64,000 nucleotides of DNA from AP-15 sp963737145 (GCA_963737145.1 CAVTRO010000004.1:789868-853867); one strand, 5' to 3'. Counted from the stretch's first letter, positions 47,401 through 56,429 are shown. The notes: generated from the sequence alone by a model not told the origin. Program-made: numbers and translations.

Positions 47401-47870
47401 ATGAAGATCGACGAAACGCTGGAGATGGCGTATCCTCAAAAGCTGGCGCGAGACATCATCATTGGTATTGCATCCGATAAACGAACGTCTCGTCAAACTT
47501 ATCGCGTTCCACTTCGATCCTCAACTGCGCAATCACTTAAGAGCAGAGCTGAGAAGCTGGCTCAACAAAATTCAAAAGATCCGGATCAAGCCAAATGCTC
47601 GAACCGGATCTTTTAAGTTCTATTTCGACCCTCAATTCGATTACCCGTTCGGCGGCGCCGAAATTACATAATACACGTGCGCTAATGGAATTCATCTCGA
47701 GTGAGTATGACGGCATCCGGCCGACTATTTCGCCGGAGCAGATGGCCAATTGGCTGAAAGAATTTCATTCCCAGCTTGCGCATGCGCTGCACAACGGTGA
47801 AGCCGTGCTCGACATGATTTCCGGTGCGCGGTTATTTTCATCGCGCAACGGCGAAACACCGCTTAGATAG
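47401..47870 (+). pseudogene. AT-richer unknown gene, broken by two frameshifts
   Basis: Continuous-looking protein sequence is spread over three frames: KIDETLEMAYPQKLARDIII (phase 1), then HPINERLVKLIAFHFDPQLR and SFKFYFDPQFDYPFGG (phase 2), then RALMEFISSEYDGIRPTISP and EQMANWLKEFHSQLAHALH (phase 3). The breaks lie near 47465 and 47668. Together they would encode about 155 residues. I do not recognise the family. The base composition is clearly AT-richer than its neighbours, suggesting acquisition. Whether it is decayed or just mis-sequenced cannot be settled here. Confidence 0.45.
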
Positions 47871-47907
47871 ATAGACCTCTGACCGGCTTCCTGCGGGAGG
47901 AACATAT

Positions 47908-48516
47908 ATGGCGGAAAAGGATCCGGCGGAGAGCGGTCGACGCCTGCATGTCACGACGCTCCTCGTCGCGTCGCGCCGGGCGCTCGACAATGCATTGTCG
48001 GAGCTCGGCTTTGCCGAGGATGACGACCGCATCGTCGAGCACGATGGCCGTCTCGCTTTCCTGACCTGCTCCCATGAAGAAGATTGCGACGACATGTTCG
48101 CGCTGATCAGCGAATTGTCGTCGCGCGGCGAAAGCTGGGAATTGCAGTCTCGCATCGACGCCGAGGCCGGACGCGCCATTTACCAATCCTTCGCGCGATA
48201 CCGCCCGGTCGAAGCCGTCGACGCCGCCGTCGAGGACGAGCCGGAACCGGACACCCCTGAATCACCGTTGCACGATGTCGAGACCGCCGAAGGCTTGGCG
48301 GCGCTGAAGCGCATCCTGAAGCGCATCGAGCCGGCCGACGCGTTTGCGACGATTCGGGCGGGCCGCGACGGCCGCGCCACCGCGCGCGTCCTGCGCCGCG
48401 GCTCGCGGCGGCTGCTGGCGGCGGCCACCGCCGCGGACGAGTTGACACTGCGCAGCATCATCCGAGAGATCCTGCCCAACGTCATGCTCGACGTCGCAAT
48501 GAAGCCGCCCGGCTAG
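47908..48516 (+). CDS. Conserved protein of unknown function upstream of ycjX
   Basis: 202 residues from ATG 47908, with GGGAGG upstream. It is cytoplasmic, with a mixed alpha/beta N-terminal part (HVTTLLVASRRALDNALSEL, DDRIVEHDGRLAFLTCSHEE), an acidic linker (VEDEPEPDTPESPL) and a helical C-terminal part (LAALKRILKRIEPADAFATI). No catalytic motif. It precedes the YcjX/DUF697 pair on the same strand and may be part of that operon. The function is unknown. Confidence 0.65.
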   Translation: MAEKDPAESGRRLHVTTLLVASRRALDNALSELGFAEDDDRIVEHDGRLAFLTCSHEEDCDDMFALISELSSRGESWELQSRIDAEAGRAIYQSFARYRPVEAVDAAVEDEPEPDTPESPLHDVETAEGLAALKRILKRIEPADAFATIRAGRDGRATARVLRRGSRRLLAAATAADELTLRSIIREILPNVMLDVAMKPPG

Positions 48517-48562
48517 GCGAGGCTGATACAGCCGGGGCGCTACCCTCATTATCGGCCGGGAC

Positions 48563-49957
48563 CTGCGCGCACTCGATCATCTGCCGACCCTGACGGCGCT
48601 GCTTCGTGACGGCACGCTCCGTCTCGCCGTGACCGGGCTCAGCCGGTCCGGCAAGACCGCGTTCATCACCAGTCTGGTTCAAAATCTGTTGAGTGCCGTC
48701 GGCCGGCCGGGGCGTCTGCCGTTCCTGCGGGCTGCGGCGGAGCGGCGGATTATGGCCGCTCGGCTGGTCGCGCCGGAAGGCGACGTGCCTTCATTCCCGC
48801 TCGAGGAAACGGTCGCGGCGCTCGCCGCCGACCCGCCGCACTGGCCCGCCAGCACGACCGATTTGCGGCGGGTCCGGCTGTTGCTCCGGTTCTCGTCGGC
48901 GGGTCTGCTCCGGAGGGCCAAGCTGCTCGGCGGCACCGCCGAGCTGACCGTCGAAATTCTCGATTATCCCGGCGAATGGCTGCTCGACCTGCCGTTGCTG
49001 CAGCAGAGCTATGACGATTGGTCGCGCGCGACCCTCGCTTTGGCGCGCCGCGGGCTGCGCGCCCCGCTCGCCCGCGACTGGCTCGATTCTCTGGCCCGCC
49101 ATCCGGCCGATCGCGCCGGCGATCCGCAAACGGCGTTGCAGGCGCACCAGCTGTACCGCGGCTATCTCGCCGCGTGCCGCGAGCGGGAGCAGTTGAGCCT
49201 GCTGCAGCCCGGGCGTTTCCTGAACCCCGGGCAGATCGCCGATCCTTCGGTGCTGCAGTTTTGCCCGATGCCGCTGGCGGTGGGAGCACGGGTGCCGCCA
49301 GGCAGTCTCGCCGCGCTGATGGAGGCGCGCTTCGAGGCCTATAAGCGTACGATCGTGCAGCCCTTCTTCACGCGGCTCGCCCGTAACGTGGACCGGCAGA
49401 TCGTGCTCGTCGACGTGCTGCGTGCGCTGAACGCCGGCGAAGAGGCCTTTGCCGACCACCGTCTGGCGCTCGACACGATCCTCGCCGCGTTCCGCTTCGG
49501 CAGGCGAAACCTGCTGCGCCGCCTCTTCGGCGCCCGCATCGACCGGGTCCTCTTTGCCGCGACCAAGGCCGACCATGTGCCCGCACTGCAGCGCGACCAC
49601 CTCGAAGCGCTGATGGCCAATCTGGTGGAAGCCCCGACCCTGCGCGCCAAAGCCGCCCGCGCCCGCGTCGCGGCGTGCGCGCTCGCCTCGATCCGCTGCA
49701 CCGAGGACGGCACCGACGTCATCGAGGGGCGCAAGGTCGATATCGTCATCGGATTGCCCGAAGGCGGCGAGCGGCGCATCCGGTTCTTTCCCGGAATCGT
49801 GCCGGTGACGCCGCCGCCGCAGGGTTTTTGGGGCGAACGGTTCACCGAGTTTCCGGTCTTCCAGCCGCCGCGTATCACGAGCGCGGAGGGCGACGGCATT
49901 CCCCATATAAATCTCGACAAGGCGCTCGATTTTCTGCTGGAGGACGCTCTCGCATGA
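48563..49957 (+). CDS. ycjX: YcjX-family P-loop NTPase
   Basis: This cytoplasmic GTPase-like protein is paired in many bacteria with a DUF697 membrane protein and linked to stress response. The Walker A is GLSRSGKTAF, preceded by LRDGTLRLAVT as in relatives. Later segments include LDYPGEWLLDLPLLQQSYDD and VLFAATKADHVPALQRDH (switch/NKxD-like). The first ATG/GTG/TTG in frame is GTG 48629, which would remove the first beta strand, so I place the start at CTG 48563. ATT 48548 is the alternative. The TGA overlaps the next ATG. Confidence 0.86.
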   Translation: MRALDHLPTLTALLRDGTLRLAVTGLSRSGKTAFITSLVQNLLSAVGRPGRLPFLRAAAERRIMAARLVAPEGDVPSFPLEETVAALAADPPHWPASTTDLRRVRLLLRFSSAGLLRRAKLLGGTAELTVEILDYPGEWLLDLPLLQQSYDDWSRATLALARRGLRAPLARDWLDSLARHPADRAGDPQTALQAHQLYRGYLAACREREQLSLLQPGRFLNPGQIADPSVLQFCPMPLAVGARVPPGSLAALMEARFEAYKRTIVQPFFTRLARNVDRQIVLVDVLRALNAGEEAFADHRLALDTILAAFRFGRRNLLRRLFGARIDRVLFAATKADHVPALQRDHLEALMANLVEAPTLRAKAARARVAACALASIRCTEDGTDVIEGRKVDIVIGLPEGGERRIRFFPGIVPVTPPPQGFWGERFTEFPVFQPPRITSAEGDGIPHINLDKALDFLLEDALA

Positions 49958-50928
49958 TCAGTGAAACGGAGGCGCCGCGAGAGCGGTTGCGCCCGCGCAT
50001 TCTTGAAACCGAGGAAACCGGGCGGCTCGAGCTGAATCTGCAGCAGTCTCCCGAAGCGCGCCTGCCCGGTCCGCGAAGCCAGCGGTCCCGGTCGCCGATT
50101 CGCGTCGCAGCGACCGGTCTCGGCATCCTTGTCCTCGGCGTTATCGGGATCGACCTGGTGCAATTCGTCGATGGCGCGTTTGCGCATGGCGCCGGGCTCG
50201 GCATCGCCGCGGCGGCAGCGGTGACGGCCGGTTGCGGCGGGGCCGTTTACTGGCTCGGGGCGGAATTGCGCGGGTTGTGGCGGCTGCGCTCCGCCGAGCG
50301 TCTCAAAAACCTGATCCCGTTCGCTTTGGCCGACGAGTTGAAGGCGGAGATCGATGCCGCCGCGGCGATCCTGGCGGCCGATCCGTTATTGAGCGAGGCA
50401 GTCGCCCGCTATCGCGCCGTTCGCGAAGCGCACCACAGCGGGCATGATGCGCTCGAGCTGTTTTCCCGATTTGTCCTCGTCCCGGCCGACCGGCTCGCCG
50501 AGGCCGCGATCCGCCGCGCCGCGACGCAGGCCTTTGCGATCAACGCGATCAGCCCGACCGCGCTGCTCGACACGATGCTGTTTGCCGCCCGCGCTCTGCG
50601 CCTCATTCGCGAGATCGCCGAGATCTACGGCCAGCGCCCGGGGCTGGCCGGCACCGTCCATCTGCTCCGGCGGCTCGCGAGCGGCGCCGGAATGGTCGGA
50701 GCCGTCGATCTGGTCGGCGGGATTGTCGTGCAGCAGCTCGGCGGCGCCGTCATGGAGCGCCTCAGCGCCAGCGCCGCCGAAAGCGCCTATGCCGCGCAAA
50801 AAATGGCCCGCCTCGGCATCATCGCGATGGCGCTGTGCCGCCCCGTCGAGTTCCGCCCCGGCGAAGTTCCGTCACTCCGCAGTCTCGTCTCGGGTTTCCT
50901 CCAGCCGGACCGCAAGGGGTTGGGCTGA
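49954..50928 (+). CDS. DUF697/YcjF-family membrane protein
   Basis: 324 residues from ATG 49954, overlapping the ycjX stop (ATGA). The N-terminal 45 residues are charged. Two membrane helices follow (IRVAATGLGILVLGVIGIDL and GLGIAAAAAVTAGCGGAVYW), then a long cytoplasmic helical domain of the TIGR01620/DUF697 type with NAISPTALLDTMLFAARALR and GAGMVGAVDLVGGIVVQQLG. It is the membrane partner of YcjX. The molecular role is unknown. Confidence 0.87.
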   Translation: MISETEAPRERLRPRILETEETGRLELNLQQSPEARLPGPRSQRSRSPIRVAATGLGILVLGVIGIDLVQFVDGAFAHGAGLGIAAAAAVTAGCGGAVYWLGAELRGLWRLRSAERLKNLIPFALADELKAEIDAAAAILAADPLLSEAVARYRAVREAHHSGHDALELFSRFVLVPADRLAEAAIRRAATQAFAINAISPTALLDTMLFAARALRLIREIAEIYGQRPGLAGTVHLLRRLASGAGMVGAVDLVGGIVVQQLGGAVMERLSASAAESAYAAQKMARLGIIAMALCRPVEFRPGEVPSLRSLVSGFLQPDRKGLG

Positions 50929-51009
50929 CGCCTTTGATAACGCTTGCTCAAACGTCAAAGCGGCATGACATTTGCGTGAATCGAAGCACCCATCCGGGAG
51001 GTCTGTCTC

Positions 51010-52251
51010 ATGTTGTCGCGCCGCTCTTTACTCATCTCTGTATCGGCCACTGCCCTGGTTGGCGGCTTGGCGGGTTTCAATCTCGCTCATGCCGCAGACA
51101 AAACGGTCACGGTCGGCATAAACCTGCCCTTTACCGGGGCCGACGCGCATGACGCTGAATTGATCAAGGATGGCGCCCTGCTGGCGATCGACGAAGCGAA
51201 CGCGCAGGGCGGCGTCGCCGGTTACAAGATCGAGGTTCTGCTGCTGGACGACGGCACCGCCACCGCCGGGCAGTATGACCCGGCGCAGGCGGCGACCAAC
51301 GCGCGCAAAATGGTTTCCGATAAGCAGGTCGTCGCAGCGATAGGCCCGCAGATGAGCGGCTCGGGCAAGGCGATGTCGCCGATTTTGAGCCAAGGCGATC
51401 TCGCAACGATCACCCCGGCCTCGACCAACCCCGACATCACCGACCCGAAATTCGCCGGGCAATATCGGCCAAAAGGAAAGGCGATCTATTTCCGCACAGT
51501 GACCACCGATGCCTTCCAAGGGCCAAACATGGCCAACTATTATGCCGACGTGCTGAAGGTGAAATCGGTCTATGTGCTCGATGACAGCGGCGCCTACGGG
51601 GTCGGGATCGCCGACACCTTCCAGGCGCAGGCCGAGAAGCGCGGCATCAAGGTGCTCGGCCGCGACCAGCTCAACCCGAGAGAGGCCGATTACGCGACCA
51701 CTCTCACCAAAATCAAATCGCTCAATCCCGACGCGCTATATTACGGCGGCGTCGCCCAGGCTGGGGTGAAGCTCGTCAAGCAGTCCTTCGACATTCTCCC
51801 CCACATCATCAAGGGCGGCGGCGACGGCATGTATGGCGCCGAAATCCTGCGCGGGGCCGGCTTTCCTGCGGCCGAAGGGTGGTACGCGACGATTGCGGCC
51901 CCGGATATCCTCGATAACCCGGAGGCGGCGCCCGTCATCGAACGCTTCGCCAAGAAATACGGGCAACAGCCCGAGAACTACTCGATCACCGCCTATGATG
52001 CGGCGCTGGTCATCCTCGATGCCGTCAAGCGCGTCGCCGCTTCGGGCAAGGAGGTTACGCGCGACGCAGTGCGGGAGGCCATACAGACCGGCCACGTCAA
52101 AACACTGCAGGGGGAGATCACCTTTGACGAAAACGGCGATCTGCGGAACCGCGAGATCAGCGTCTTCCGCATCGTCAAGAACGACAAATATCCGCTCGAC
52201 GAGGTCCTTCACCAGTACAAGTACCTCGGGGTTGCGCCGCAGAGCTCGTAA
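51010..52251 (+). CDS. livK: Branched-chain amino-acid ABC transporter, substrate-binding protein
   Basis: 413 residues with GGGAGG upstream of the start ATG. It has a twin-arginine-like signal (SRRSLLISVSATALVGGLAG, cleavage near AHAAD). The Leu/Ile/Val-binding fold is clear: VGINLPFTGADAHDAELIKD, VVAAIGPQMSGSGKAMSPIL, PASTNPDITD, and SVYVLDDSGAYGVGIADTFQ. It is the first gene of the Liv set (K, H, M-G, F), followed by a repeat-filled spacer of about 260 bp before livH. Confidence 0.92.
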   Translation: MLSRRSLLISVSATALVGGLAGFNLAHAADKTVTVGINLPFTGADAHDAELIKDGALLAIDEANAQGGVAGYKIEVLLLDDGTATAGQYDPAQAATNARKMVSDKQVVAAIGPQMSGSGKAMSPILSQGDLATITPASTNPDITDPKFAGQYRPKGKAIYFRTVTTDAFQGPNMANYYADVLKVKSVYVLDDSGAYGVGIADTFQAQAEKRGIKVLGRDQLNPREADYATTLTKIKSLNPDALYYGGVAQAGVKLVKQSFDILPHIIKGGGDGMYGAEILRGAGFPAAEGWYATIAAPDILDNPEAAPVIERFAKKYGQQPENYSITAYDAALVILDAVKRVAASGKEVTRDAVREAIQTGHVKTLQGEITFDENGDLRNREISVFRIVKNDKYPLDEVLHQYKYLGVAPQSS

Positions 52252-52318
52252 TGATCCGTCAAACCATGAATATTATCATTGTGTGGGCGCGCCATCGCTT
52301 GCAGATCCGGGAGAGGGG

Positions 52319-52380
52319 CCCCTCTCCGCCCTTCAGGGGGGAGAGGGAGGGGCCCGCGCCGAAGGCGTGGGAGGGTGAGG
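52319..52380. repeat. Dispersed two-hairpin repeat, copy R3a
   Basis: The outer hairpin is as in R1. The inner 8-bp stem is CCCGCGCC/GGCGTGGG (52353-52360 with 52364-52371, loop GAA), with one G-U pair. It is followed by AGGGTGAGG. Confidence 0.85.
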
Positions 52381-52409
52381 TGGGCGATGCGGCAGACCCG
52401 CTTGTCGGC

Positions 52410-52453
52410 CCCCCACACCCTGCCCTCTCCCCCCGGCCGGCGGGGGGAGAGGG
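52410..52453. repeat. Dispersed GC-rich hairpin repeat, variant copy R3b
   Basis: A single long hairpin CCCTCTCCCCCC...GGGGGGAGAGGG with a GGCCGGC loop region, preceded by CACCCTG. Together with R3a it fills most of the livK-livH spacer and could act as an mRNA-stabilising or attenuating structure inside the operon. Confidence 0.8.
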
Positions 52454-52510
52454 TAATTACTTAGCCCCTCCGGGACCATGGAACGTCAGGCTGTAAGCGT
52501 CGCCAAATAG

Positions 52511-53440
52511 ATGTCCGACTATGGTGTGCTCTTGCAGCAGGTGGTCAACGGGCTGAGCCTCGGCGCGATGTACGCGTTGCTGGCGCTGGGATTTACCCTC
52601 GTCTACGGCATCCTCGAGCTGATCAACTTCGCGCATTTCAATGTTTTCATGGTCAGCTCGTTTTTCGGTATGTGGGCGCTCGAGTTTCTGGGCATCACGG
52701 GTCAGAGCCGGGTCCTCGCGGGCCCGGCATTGGCCGGAGCATTGGTCTTTGCCTTCGCCGTGACGATGCTCGGCGCCGGCGTGCTCGGCGTTGCGATCGA
52801 GCGTCTGTCGCTGCGGCCGCTGCGCGGAGTCCGCGGGACTGCGGCGATGATCACGACGATCGGCGTTTCGTACATCCTGTTCAACATCATCCTGCTGACT
52901 GTCGGCGCCGGTTCGGAGAACTACCCCAACCCGCTGCCGGTGGTGCGCTGGCAATTCGGCGAGGTGACCCTCGAACTGAAGGAGCTGTTGATCTGGGGCG
53001 TGGCCGTGGCGCTGATGCTGGCCCTTCATTTCTTCGTCAACCGCACCCGCCTCGGCAAGGCGATGCGGGCGACGGCGCAAGACGCCGAGGCCGCCCGGAT
53101 GATGGGGGTCGATGTCGACCGCGTCATTGTGACGGCGTTCTTTCTGGGGTCCGCGCTGGCCGGTGCGGCGGCGCTGATCTTTGGCCTCTATTATAATTAT
53201 ACGAGCTTCATCATCGGGTATACGGCCGGATTGCGGGCATTCACCGCGGCGGTGCTGGGCGGGATTGGCAGCATTCCCGGAGCGATGGTCGGCGGCCTCT
53301 TGATCGGTTTGATCGAGACCTTGGGCGGGCAATTGATCGCGGTGCGCTGGACCGACGTGATCATCTTTTCGATCCTCGTTCTCGTTCTCGTCTTTGTGCC
53401 GACGGGGCTGTTCGGCCGCGTCACCCCGACGAAATCGTGA
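52511..53440 (+). CDS. livH: Branched-chain amino-acid ABC transporter permease LivH
   Basis: 309 residues from ATG 52511. A multi-pass inner-membrane permease of the LivHM family: LSLGAMYALLALGFTLVYGI at the N-terminus, the LINFAHFNVFM motif, RTRLGKAMRATAQDAEAARMMGVDVDR, and the AGLRAFTAAVLGGIGSIPGAMVGG membrane segment. Its TGA overlaps the GTG of the livM-livG gene (GTGA). Confidence 0.93.
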   Translation: MSDYGVLLQQVVNGLSLGAMYALLALGFTLVYGILELINFAHFNVFMVSSFFGMWALEFLGITGQSRVLAGPALAGALVFAFAVTMLGAGVLGVAIERLSLRPLRGVRGTAAMITTIGVSYILFNIILLTVGAGSENYPNPLPVVRWQFGEVTLELKELLIWGVAVALMLALHFFVNRTRLGKAMRATAQDAEAARMMGVDVDRVIVTAFFLGSALAGAAALIFGLYYNYTSFIIGYTAGLRAFTAAVLGGIGSIPGAMVGGLLIGLIETLGGQLIAVRWTDVIIFSILVLVLVFVPTGLFGRVTPTKS

Positions 53441-55455
53441 AAAACGCGATCGGCCTCCGTACACTGCTGCCGACCGGGGCCGGCGACGGCGTCCTCGCCC
53501 GAGTTTCCCCGCGCTGGCGCGCCCGGCTCGGCATCCTCCTGTTGACGGCCGCGGCGCTGTTGTTCCCACTCGTCAACGGGAACGATGCTGACATTGATTC
53601 GGCGGCAAACGCGCTCGCTTTTGCCGCCTTGGCGCTCGGCCTCAACATCGTTGTCGGCTTTGCCGGCCTGTTGGATCTCGGCTACGCCGCCTTTTTTGCC
53701 ATCGGCGCCTACGCCTATGGCGTCGCCAGCTCGTGGCAGGTCCAGCCGCAGTGGAGCGGCTTTTGGGAACCGTTCCGCTGGCTCGATCTCGTCAGCCGTT
53801 TTCATACGGCGGCTGGTGACGTAGTGCACTTCCAGGTCTCGTTCTGGCTGATGCTGCCGGTCGCAGCAGCGATCGCCGCGTTTTTTGGGGTGTTGTTCGG
53901 CGCGCCCACCTTGCGTCTCAAAGGCGATTATCTGGCGATCGTGACCCTCGGTTTTGGCGAGATCGTGCCAATCGTCGCGCGCAACACGCCATCGATCACG
54001 AATGGCGCGATGGGCCTCAACGGGGTCGCCGCGCCGCAGTTCTTTGGCTACGATTTCGGTGTCAACGCCACCCCCTATTATTATGTCGGGCTTGCGCTCG
54101 TCGCGTTTTTGATCCTGACGAGCCAAAGGCTGAAGGATTCGCGCATCGGCCGTGCCTGGATGGCGATCCGCGAGGACGAGATCGCCGCCGCCGCGATGGG
54201 CGTCAACCGGGTCCGTTTCAAGCTCCTCGCCTTTGCGATCGGCGCCGCCTTTGCCGGCGCCACCGGCACGTTCTATGTCGCCAAATTGCAGACCGCGACC
54301 CCGGAGATGTTCATGTTCCCAGTTTCGGTGATGGTGCTGGTCATGATCGTCTTTGGCGGGATCGGCAGCGTCTGGGGGGTCGTGGTCGGCGCGCTGTTGT
54401 TGCAGATCCTGCAATCCTGGTTCCTCGAAGATCTGTCGCAATGGCTGCACGCACTGGGGCGCCTCGTCAATGTCGACTGGCTGCAGCATGTCGAGCTCGC
54501 TTCGTCGATCGAGCTGATTTTCGGTTTAATCCTGGTGCTGATGATGCTCTACCGCCGTGACGGGCTGATCCCGGCGATGCGCCGCGTTGCGCCGCTGAGC
54601 CTCGACGAGCAGACCGCTCAGGTTGGGCGGGGTGGCTTCGGCGGATTGCCCGCCATAGCGTCTGCCACTACCGCGGGCGGGCCGCTGCTTGAAGTGTCCG
54701 ATTTGACGGTGCGCTTTGGCGGGCTGGTCGCATTGCGATCAGTCGAACTGAGCGTCCCCGCCCAGAGGGTGGTTGCGGTGATCGGGCCCAATGGCTCGGG
54801 GAAATCGACATTGTTCAACGTCGTCACCGGCGTTGTTGCAGCCGACCGCGGCGGGATTCGCTTAGCCGGCGAAGAAATCAGCCGATTGCCGCCGCATGCG
54901 ATATTGGAGCGCGGCATAGCCCGCACCTTCCAGAATATCCGCCTCTTCCCGAACCTGACCGTGCTCGAGAACGTGATGATCGGCATGCATGCGCGGCTCG
55001 ATACCGGTCCCGTGGGCGCGCTGCTGCGGCTGCCTGCGAACCGCCGCGAGGAGGCGGCAGCACGCGAGCATGCGCGCGAAATCCTGGCATTGTTCGGCAA
55101 CCGGCTGTTGCCGCGCGCCGACCACCTCGCCGCCAGCCTCTCTTATGCCAACCGGAGGCGAACCGAGATCGCGCGGGCGCTCGCCACACAGCCAAAACTG
55201 TTGCTCCTCGACGAGCCAACGGCCGGGATGAACCCGGCCGAGACATTGGAGCTGGCCGACCAGATCCAAAGCCTCAACCGCAACGGTCTCACGATCCTCT
55301 TGATCGAGCACAAGCTCGACGTCGTCGCGATGCTGGCGGACCGGGTCATCGTGCTCGACCACGGTGAGAAGATCGCTGAGGGGACGCCGGAGGCCGTGCG
55401 CCGAGACGAAGAGGTGATCCGCGCCTATCTCGGCCGGAGTGCCGCTTATGCCTGA
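53437..55455 (+). CDS. livM-livG: LivM permease fused to LivG ATPase
   Basis: 672 residues from GTG 53437. Residues 1-380 are a LivM permease (LGLNIVVGFAGLLDLGYAAF, LRLKGDYLAIVTLGFGEIVP, and RAWMAIREDEIAAAAMG). Residues about 409-672 are a LivG ATPase: LEVSDLTVRFGGLVALRSVE, Walker A GPNGSGKST, the LSYANRRRTEIARAL signature, Walker B LLLLDEPTAGM, and the His-switch LIEHKLDVV. The fusion links one membrane subunit to one ATPase and is known in some Liv systems. The frame is continuous with no indel signs, so it appears genuine. Confidence 0.93.
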   Translation: MKNAIGLRTLLPTGAGDGVLARVSPRWRARLGILLLTAAALLFPLVNGNDADIDSAANALAFAALALGLNIVVGFAGLLDLGYAAFFAIGAYAYGVASSWQVQPQWSGFWEPFRWLDLVSRFHTAAGDVVHFQVSFWLMLPVAAAIAAFFGVLFGAPTLRLKGDYLAIVTLGFGEIVPIVARNTPSITNGAMGLNGVAAPQFFGYDFGVNATPYYYVGLALVAFLILTSQRLKDSRIGRAWMAIREDEIAAAAMGVNRVRFKLLAFAIGAAFAGATGTFYVAKLQTATPEMFMFPVSVMVLVMIVFGGIGSVWGVVVGALLLQILQSWFLEDLSQWLHALGRLVNVDWLQHVELASSIELIFGLILVLMMLYRRDGLIPAMRRVAPLSLDEQTAQVGRGGFGGLPAIASATTAGGPLLEVSDLTVRFGGLVALRSVELSVPAQRVVAVIGPNGSGKSTLFNVVTGVVAADRGGIRLAGEEISRLPPHAILERGIARTFQNIRLFPNLTVLENVMIGMHARLDTGPVGALLRLPANRREEAAAREHAREILALFGNRLLPRADHLAASLSYANRRRTEIARALATQPKLLLLDEPTAGMNPAETLELADQIQSLNRNGLTILLIEHKLDVVAMLADRVIVLDHGEKIAEGTPEAVRRDEEVIRAYLGRSAAYA

Positions 55456-56329
55456 CCCGCCAGAGAGCCCCTCTCCGCCCTTCAGGGGGGAGAGGGAGGG
55501 GCCCATCGCGGAGGGATGGGAGGGTGAGGTGGGTGACGCGGCCACGAACCGGGCAACTTCCCCCACCTCACCCCGACCCTCTCCGCCCCCAGGGGCGGAG
55601 AGGGAGAATCGATTGCTCGAATTTCGCGCTGTCGATACGCATTACGGCGACCTTCACGTCTTGAAATCGGTCGATTACCGCATCGGGGCGGGCGAGATCG
55701 TCTGCCTCTTGGGCGGCAACGCCTCCGGCAAGTCGACGACAATGAAGGCGATCATGGGGATCGTCTCGCCGACTCGCGGCGAGATCCTTTACGAGGGCCA
55801 TTCGCTGAAGGGCGTTTCGACCGCCGAGCGGGTACGCCGCGGCATCGCGCCGGTGCCCGAGGCACGGCGCCTTTTCCCGCGCATGACGGTCTACGAGAAC
55901 CTCGAGATGGGCGCCTATACGCGGCGCCGCGGACCCGAATTCGACGAGGACCTGGCGCGCGTCTTCACACTCTTCCCGCGCGTCGAGGAACGCCTCCAGC
56001 AGCTTGCCGGCACGTTGTCGGGCGGTGAGCAGCAGATGGTCGCGATCGGCCGCGCATTGATGGCGCGGCCCAGGCTGCTGTGCATGGACGAGCCCTCGAT
56101 GGGCCTCTCGCCCGCCTATGTCGAGCAGGTCTTCGACATCATCCGCACCATCAACCGGCAGGGTGTCACGATCTTCATGGTCGAGCAGAACGCCAACATG
56201 GCGCTCCAGGTCGCCGACCGCGCCTATGTCCTGCAGACCGGCCAAATCGTGCTGAGCGGCCCCGCCGCCGAACTGCGTCAGACCGAGCTGATCCGCCACG
56301 CCTATCTCGGCGAACTCAAAGTGGCGTAG
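55448..56329 (+). CDS. livF: Branched-chain amino-acid ABC transporter ATPase LivF, repeat-encoded N-terminus
   Basis: ATG 55448 overlaps the livG stop and gives 293 residues, but the first 55 (Pro/Ser/Gly/Glu-rich) are read through repeats R4a and R4b. The family domain begins at LLEFRAVDTHYGDLHVLKSV. TTG 55613, with GGAGAGGGAG before it, would make a normal-length LivF of 238 residues. Walker A is LGGNASGKSTTMKAIMG, the signature is LSGGEQQMVAIGRAL, Walker B is LLCMDEPSMGLSP, and the His-switch is FMVEQNANMAL. It supplies the second ATPase of the Liv importer. I favour the TTG start but give the longer frame. Confidence 0.9.
   Translation: MPDPPESPSPPFRGEREGPIAEGWEGEVGDAATNRATSPTSPRPSPPPGAERENRLLEFRAVDTHYGDLHVLKSVDYRIGAGEIVCLLGGNASGKSTTMKAIMGIVSPTRGEILYEGHSLKGVSTAERVRRGIAPVPEARRLFPRMTVYENLEMGAYTRRRGPEFDEDLARVFTLFPRVEERLQQLAGTLSGGEQQMVAIGRALMARPRLLCMDEPSMGLSPAYVEQVFDIIRTINRQGVTIFMVEQNANMALQVADRAYVLQTGQIVLSGPAAELRQTELIRHAYLGELKVA
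55468..55528. repeat. Dispersed two-hairpin repeat, copy R4a
   Basis: The outer hairpin is as in R1. The inner stem is CCCATCGC/GGGATGGG (55502-55509 with 55513-55520), with one mismatch. It lies immediately after the livG end and inside the apparent 5' coding region of livF. Confidence 0.85.
55559..55608. repeat. Dispersed GC-rich hairpin repeat, variant copy R4b
   Basis: CCCTCTCCGCCCC-A-GGGGCGGAGAGGG hairpin preceded by CACCTCACCCCGA. Its right arm GGAGAGGGAG lies 5-14 bases before TTG 55613 and could serve as the ribosome-binding site of livF. Confidence 0.8.
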
Positions 56330-56403
56330 ACCGCCCCAGCCGGCGGGGGGGAATTGCCACTTCGCTCAATCCAAAATCGGGTCGTGAGCTGTTGGAGGAA
56401 AAC

Positions 56404-56427
56404 AGCCCCTCTCCGCCCTTCAGGGGG
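56404..56427. repeat. Truncated copy R5 of the dispersed repeat
   Basis: AGCCCCTCTCCGCCCTTCAG and four more G match the left half of R1/R4a, then identity stops. The rest of the hairpin is absent and the sequence turns AT-richer. It may mark the left edge of the accessory stretch. Confidence 0.65.
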
Positions 56428-56429
56428 CT

